10,623 nucleotides of DNA from Mesorhizobium sp. (GTDB lineage Bacteria > Pseudomonadota > Alphaproteobacteria > Rhizobiales > Rhizobiaceae): positions 1-10,623 of the forward strand of contig JAEKLU010000241.1 in the NCBI GenBank assembly GCA_019509685.1, given 5' to 3'. The notes below the pieces were generated by a model. That model ran no database searches, had not been told where the DNA came from, and was given only the letters and a program-made list of their open reading frames with translations. The translations under genes and the position numbers were made by a program. Numbering within the stretch: position 1 is the first letter of the stretch; each line of letters starts with the position of its first letter. Shown in pieces: positions 7,454-10,623 of this stretch.

Positions 7454-7633
7454 GTCGGGTCCTTTCGATTGGCGGCGCACTTTCCCCGGATTTAGGCGAA
7501 ACGTCTATCCCTCGTCTGGGGACCGGCTCGTCTGCCGCTACAGACTTCGCAGTGCTGGCCCATCGATGCGCTCTTTCAAATCTGTGAAATCGACAATAGG
7601 ATTTTCACGAACGTCGACATTTACAGGTGATCC
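7454..7633. promoter_or_regulatory. Divergent promoter region between dehydratase and FAD oxidase genes
   Basis: This 180-bp gap must drive transcription both ways. GTGAAA (7584-7589) and TTTCAC (7603-7608) form an inverted repeat with a 13-bp centre, a plausible dimer site, about 26 bp before the oxidase start. TCGACA is repeated directly at 7590-7595 and 7614-7619. Nearer the dehydratase, CTCGTCTG is repeated at 7511-7518 and 7527-7534. No clear sigma-70 -35/-10 pair is visible on either strand. Assignment as a control region rests on position and these repeats. Confidence 0.5.
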
Positions 7634-8917
7634 GTGCCCACAGCCTTTTCCGATCCGGTCTGGCAAAAGCCGCCAACAGCCACGCCATTCCAGTCGGACC
7701 TAGGGTCCGGTGGCGCGCTCGACGTGGTCATCGTGGGCGGCGGCATCATGGGGCTGTCGACCGCGCTCCATGCCGCCCGCGCTGGACTCTCGGTGCAGGT
7801 ACTGGACGGCGGCGCGATCGGGCAAGGGGCTTCCGGCTTGAATGGCGGCCAGGTCATCCCCGGCCTCAAATACGATCCGGAATGGCTGATTGAACATTTC
7901 GGCAGGGAGCGCGGCGAGGCGCTTGTCCAATTCGCGGCCTCTACGGCCGACGCCGTGTTCGACCTCATTCGCGACGAGAAGCTCGCGGTGCCGTTCACCC
8001 GCAATGGCTGGATCCAGGCCGCGCATACGGAGACCGCCTTGAAAGCGGCCGCCAACCGCGACCGGCAATGGCGGGCGCGCGGTGCCGATGTCAAACTGCT
8101 CGACCGGGACGAGATCGCGGCGATGACTGGCGCCAAGGGTTATCTCGGTGGCTGGCTCGATCGCCGCGCCGGCGTCATCGATCCCTTGTCCTACACGCTG
8201 GAACTGGCGCGCGTCGCTGCCTCCGCCGGCGCCAGGATCGCCGAGCAGCAAAAGGTAGTGAAGCTCGCCAAGGAAGCCGGCTTCTGGCGCGTTTCGACGC
8301 AGGCGGGCACCGATGTTCGCGCGAAGTCGGTCGTGCTTGCCACCAACGCCTATACAGATGAGCTGTGGCCCGGTCTGGCGCAGACAATCGTGCCATTGCA
8401 TTCCTTTCAGATCGCCACGGCGTCGCTGCCGGCCGAGCTTGTCTCCAAAATCCTGCCAGGCGGCCAGGCCGTCTCGGATTCTCGCCGGATCCTGGTCTAC
8501 TATCGACGGAGTCCCGATGGCCGCATCGTGCTCGGCGGCCGTGGCCGCATGGCGCTGCCTTCCAGCGCCGGGGACTGGGCGCATTGCGAACGCGCGCTCG
8601 TCCGCCTCTATCCGGCACTTGCCGGCATCGCCATCGAAAAGCGCTGGTTTGGCCGGGTCGCGCTGACGCCTGATCACCTGCCGCATTTGCACCAGCCGGA
8701 GAAAGGCCTGCTTGCCGTGGTCGGCTGCCAGGGCAGGGGTGTCGGCCTGATGAGCGCATTGGGCAAGCGCATGGCGAATTACCTCGCAATCGGGGACGCC
8801 ACGCAATTGCCGTTCCCACTGTCGCCGATCCGGCCGATCCCGTTCCACGCTTTCCGCCAGGTCGGGGTCGCGGCTGCTATCACCTGGTACCGGATGCTCG
8901 ACGCGTTCGAACGCTGA
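7634..8917 (+). CDS. FAD-dependent amine/amino-acid oxidase (PuuB/DadA superfamily)
   Basis: Flavoprotein oxidase or dehydrogenase of the DAO fold (PF01266 type), 427 residues, close to the length of gamma-glutamylputrescine oxidase PuuB. The N-terminus carries the dinucleotide-binding fold: DVVIVGGGIMGLSTALHAAR with GGGIMG at 35-40 and acidic D58 ending the second strand. GASGLNGGQVIPG (65-77) is the FAD-contact loop typical of PuuB-like proteins. The C-terminal FAD motif is TPDHLPHLHQPEKGLLAVVG followed by GCQGRGVGLMSALG. No signal peptide. The start is GTG at 7634 with AGGTGA at 7625-7630, somewhat close. It precedes two polyamine-type permease genes on the same strand, which suggests oxidation of an imported polyamine, its gamma-glutamyl derivative, or another amine. 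No gamma-glutamyl-ligase gene is in view, so the PuuB role is unproven. Confidence 0.88.
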   Translation: MPTAFSDPVWQKPPTATPFQSDLGSGGALDVVIVGGGIMGLSTALHAARAGLSVQVLDGGAIGQGASGLNGGQVIPGLKYDPEWLIEHFGRERGEALVQFAASTADAVFDLIRDEKLAVPFTRNGWIQAAHTETALKAAANRDRQWRARGADVKLLDRDEIAAMTGAKGYLGGWLDRRAGVIDPLSYTLELARVAASAGARIAEQQKVVKLAKEAGFWRVSTQAGTDVRAKSVVLATNAYTDELWPGLAQTIVPLHSFQIATASLPAELVSKILPGGQAVSDSRRILVYYRRSPDGRIVLGGRGRMALPSSAGDWAHCERALVRLYPALAGIAIEKRWFGRVALTPDHLPHLHQPEKGLLAVVGCQGRGVGLMSALGKRMANYLAIGDATQLPFPLSPIRPIPFHAFRQVGVAAAITWYRMLDAFER

Positions 8918-9020
8918 GCCGCGTTCCGCGATCTATGCGATTCAGCTTGACAGTTTCATGAATATGAAAAAGCATTAGTTGATTTCATAAATTCATGAAT
9001 GGTTCCGAATAGGCAGTTGA
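8918..9020 (+). promoter_or_regulatory. Operator-like palindromes and -35 box before the polyamine permease genes
   Basis: The 103-bp gap is markedly AT-rich. A perfect TTGACA (8947-8952) could be a -35 box, but no good -10 follows at the normal spacing. TTCATGAA occurs twice, at 8955-8962 and 8992-8999, the second extended to the 10-bp palindrome ATTCATGAAT; further half sites ATGAAA (8965-8970) and TTTCAT (8983-8988) lie between. Centres are 37 bp apart, about 3.5 turns. The layout suggests a repressor or activator site that lets the permeases be controlled apart from the oxidase. The weak AGG (9011-9013) is the ribosome binding site. Confidence 0.5.
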
Positions 9021-9911
9021 ATGTCGTCGACCATCCTCACAGCACGGCCGTTGCCGGAAAACCGAATCTCGCCGGTGTTCCGCCTTGCCATGATGGCGCC
9101 GGGCGGACTGGTCACCTTCTTCCTGATCCTGTTCGCGCTCGGCCTAGTTATCTTCCTCGCGTTCAGGAGCAATGACGGCTCGCTGCTCGGCGCGGGCCTG
9201 ACATTGGAGAATTTCCTCACCGTCGTTACCGACCCGCTCTATTGGACGGTGACGCTGCGCTCGCTGATCATTGCCGGGCTGGTGACGCTGGCCACCGTGG
9301 TCACCGCCTATCCGGTCGCCTATTATCTTGCCTTCCACGCCGGCCGCCGCCGCAACCTTTTACTGTTCCTGGTCACGCTGCCGTTCTGGACCAGCTATCT
9401 CTTGCGCGTCTTCGCCTGGAAGATCGTACTTGCCTATAATGGCGTGCTGAACTCGGCCTTCCTCGAGACCGGCCTCTGGTCGCAGCCATCGCTTGCCTTC
9501 CTCAACACGCCGGCGGCCGTGGTTGTCACGCTCGCGCATGCCTACGCGCCCTTCGCCATCCTGCCGATCTACGTGGCGCTGGACATGATCCCGCGGTCGC
9601 TGCTCGAAGCCGCGTCGGATCTCGGCGCGCGTCCCTTCACATCGTTCCGCCGCGTCGTCTTGCCCAATTCCATGCCGGGCGTGCTGGCGGCGGCCCTGGT
9701 CGTCTTCGTGCCGACGGTCGGCGACTATGTCACGCCGGCCATGGTCGGCGGTCCGGCCAGCACGATGATCGGCACGCTGATCCAGTCGCAATTCGGCAAG
9801 GCCAATGACTGGCCGTTCGGCGCCGCACTTTCGGTCTGCGTCATGCTGGTCATTCTGTGCGTGGTGCTCGTCGCGCGCGGCGCCGACCGCAGATTTGGCA
9901 GCCGCACATGA
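9021..9911 (+). CDS. Spermidine/putrescine-type ABC transporter permease, PotB-like
   Basis: Inner-membrane channel subunit of a polyamine-type ABC importer (BPD_transp_1 family, PotB/PotH group), 296 residues. A short polar N-terminus is followed by the first membrane helix (about 28-48). LPFWTSYLLRVFAWKIVL (120-137) is a hallmark of the PotB group. The ATPase-contact EAA loop is LLEAASDLGARPFTSFRRVVLP (194-215, E196, G202). The last helix (about 273-287) ends in a basic tail. Its stop overlaps the start of the next permease by ATGA, giving the usual paired permease arrangement. Substrate within the family (putrescine, spermidine, or another cationic or zwitterionic compound) cannot be fixed from this subunit; the oxidase gene upstream supports an amine. 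Confidence 0.93.
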   Translation: MSSTILTARPLPENRISPVFRLAMMAPGGLVTFFLILFALGLVIFLAFRSNDGSLLGAGLTLENFLTVVTDPLYWTVTLRSLIIAGLVTLATVVTAYPVAYYLAFHAGRRRNLLLFLVTLPFWTSYLLRVFAWKIVLAYNGVLNSAFLETGLWSQPSLAFLNTPAAVVVTLAHAYAPFAILPIYVALDMIPRSLLEAASDLGARPFTSFRRVVLPNSMPGVLAAALVVFVPTVGDYVTPAMVGGPASTMIGTLIQSQFGKANDWPFGAALSVCVMLVILCVVLVARGADRRFGSRT

Positions 9912-10623
9912 GCGCGCGCGCCGACACCAATTCGGGCGGCCGCTGGCTCGGCCTTTACGTGCTTTTCTATCTGGTTTTTCTCTATCTGCCGGTGATGCTG
10001 ATCCCGCTGTTTTCCTTCAACGACTCCATCCAGGCAGCCTTCCCGCTGCAAGGTTTTACCCTTGAGTGGTACCGCACGCTCTACGGCAACCCCGCGCTCT
10101 CCGGCGCGCTTGCCAACAGCCTGGTCATCGGCGTCATCGCGGCCTCCGGCGCGACGCTCTGCGGCATCACCGTCTCCTATATGGACCTTTACGGCCGCTC
10201 GCCGCTCGCCGTCACCATCAGCGCCATCGCCCGGCTGCCAATCCTGATCCCGGGCGTCATCGTCGGCATATCACTTTTAATTCTCATCAATCTCATCGGC
10301 CTCGGCCCGTCGCGCATTGCGATCGTTCTTGGCCACATCCTCGTCGCGCTGCCGACGACGGTGGTTATCATGCGCAGCCGTTTCGCCGCCATTCCCAAGA
10401 CCATTCGTGAAGCCGCACTCGATCTCGGCGCTTCCGACTGGACGACATTCCGCCGTGTGATGCTGCCGCTCAGCCTGCCGGCCATTATCTCGGCCTTCAT
10501 GCTCGCCTTCCTGATCTCATTCGACGAGTTCATCGTCGTCTTCTTCCTGGCCGGCACCGAGCCGACGCTGCCGCTCTACATCTGGAGCCAGCTGCGTTTC
10601 CCGCGTTCGCTGCCCACCGTCAT
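9908..10623 (+). CDS. Spermidine/putrescine-type ABC transporter permease, PotC-like (3' end cut)
   Basis: Second channel subunit of the same importer; 238 residues are visible and the frame is open at the window end, close to full length for a family of about 260-280. The first helix (about 14-36) is followed by the periplasmic segment FSFNDSIQAAFPLQGFTLEWYRTLY, typical of PotC/PotI. The EAA loop is IREAALDLGASDWTTFRRVMLP (166-187, E168, G174), and ISFDEFIVVFFLAGTEPTLPLYIWSQ (203-228) is the family's conserved C-terminal block. The ATG lies in an ATGA overlap with the PotB-like gene, so both are probably made in equal amounts. ATPase and binding-protein genes should follow or lie elsewhere; they are not in this window. 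Confidence 0.93.
   Translation, partial: MSARADTNSGGRWLGLYVLFYLVFLYLPVMLIPLFSFNDSIQAAFPLQGFTLEWYRTLYGNPALSGALANSLVIGVIAASGATLCGITVSYMDLYGRSPLAVTISAIARLPILIPGVIVGISLLILINLIGLGPSRIAIVLGHILVALPTTVVIMRSRFAAIPKTIREAALDLGASDWTTFRRVMLPLSLPAIISAFMLAFLISFDEFIVVFFLAGTEPTLPLYIWSQLRFPRSLPTV

Noticed and set aside
7700..8848. Minus-strand open frame (382 codons) opposite the FAD oxidase
   Set aside because: The plus frame has both FAD motifs and family length; the minus product has none.

Overview
The window is GC-rich, densely packed alphaproteobacterial chromosome or megaplasmid DNA. Gene content (ribose-type and spermidine/putrescine-type ABC importers, a LacI regulator and a Weimberg-pathway-type dehydratase) and codon use fit a Rhizobiales genome such as Mesorhizobium; that placement is inference from style, not a marker gene. 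It holds ten protein genes, two of them cut by the window ends. I see no tRNA, rRNA, CRISPR array, insertion sequence or phage gene. No gap between genes exceeds about 210 bases.

Left two thirds (1-7453, all minus strand). Read in the direction of transcription the genes are: a XylX-like 2-keto-3-deoxy-sugar-acid dehydratase (7453-6296), a two-domain CUT2 sugar ATPase (6190-4619), a CUT2 permease (4622-3585, ATGA overlap), a 208-bp gap with promoter-like and operator-like repeats, a periplasmic sugar-binding protein (3376-2444), an intercistronic hairpin, a second CUT2 permease (2349-1363), a single-domain CUT2 ATPase (1359-565) and a LacI-family regulator (517 to beyond position 1). The simplest reading is a regulated uptake and catabolic locus for a pentose, or a related sugar or sugar acid, feeding 2-keto-3-deoxy acid breakdown. 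The odd point is one binding protein for two permeases and two ATPases. The two-domain ATPase has lost several catalytic consensus residues.

Right third (7634-10623, plus strand). A divergent 180-bp promoter region separates the sugar block from an FAD-dependent amine/amino-acid oxidase of the PuuB/DadA superfamily (7634-8917). After a 103-bp gap carrying two TTCATGAA palindromes come two overlapping permease genes of a spermidine/putrescine-type ABC importer (9021-9911 and 9908 to beyond the window end). This looks like an uptake-plus-oxidation unit for a polyamine or other cationic amine; its ATPase and binding protein would lie outside the window.

No gene is wholly unfamiliar. The items most worth checking are the doubled CUT2 transporter with one binding protein, the degenerate two-domain ATPase, and the candidate operators at 3533-3560, 7584-7608 and 8955-9000.
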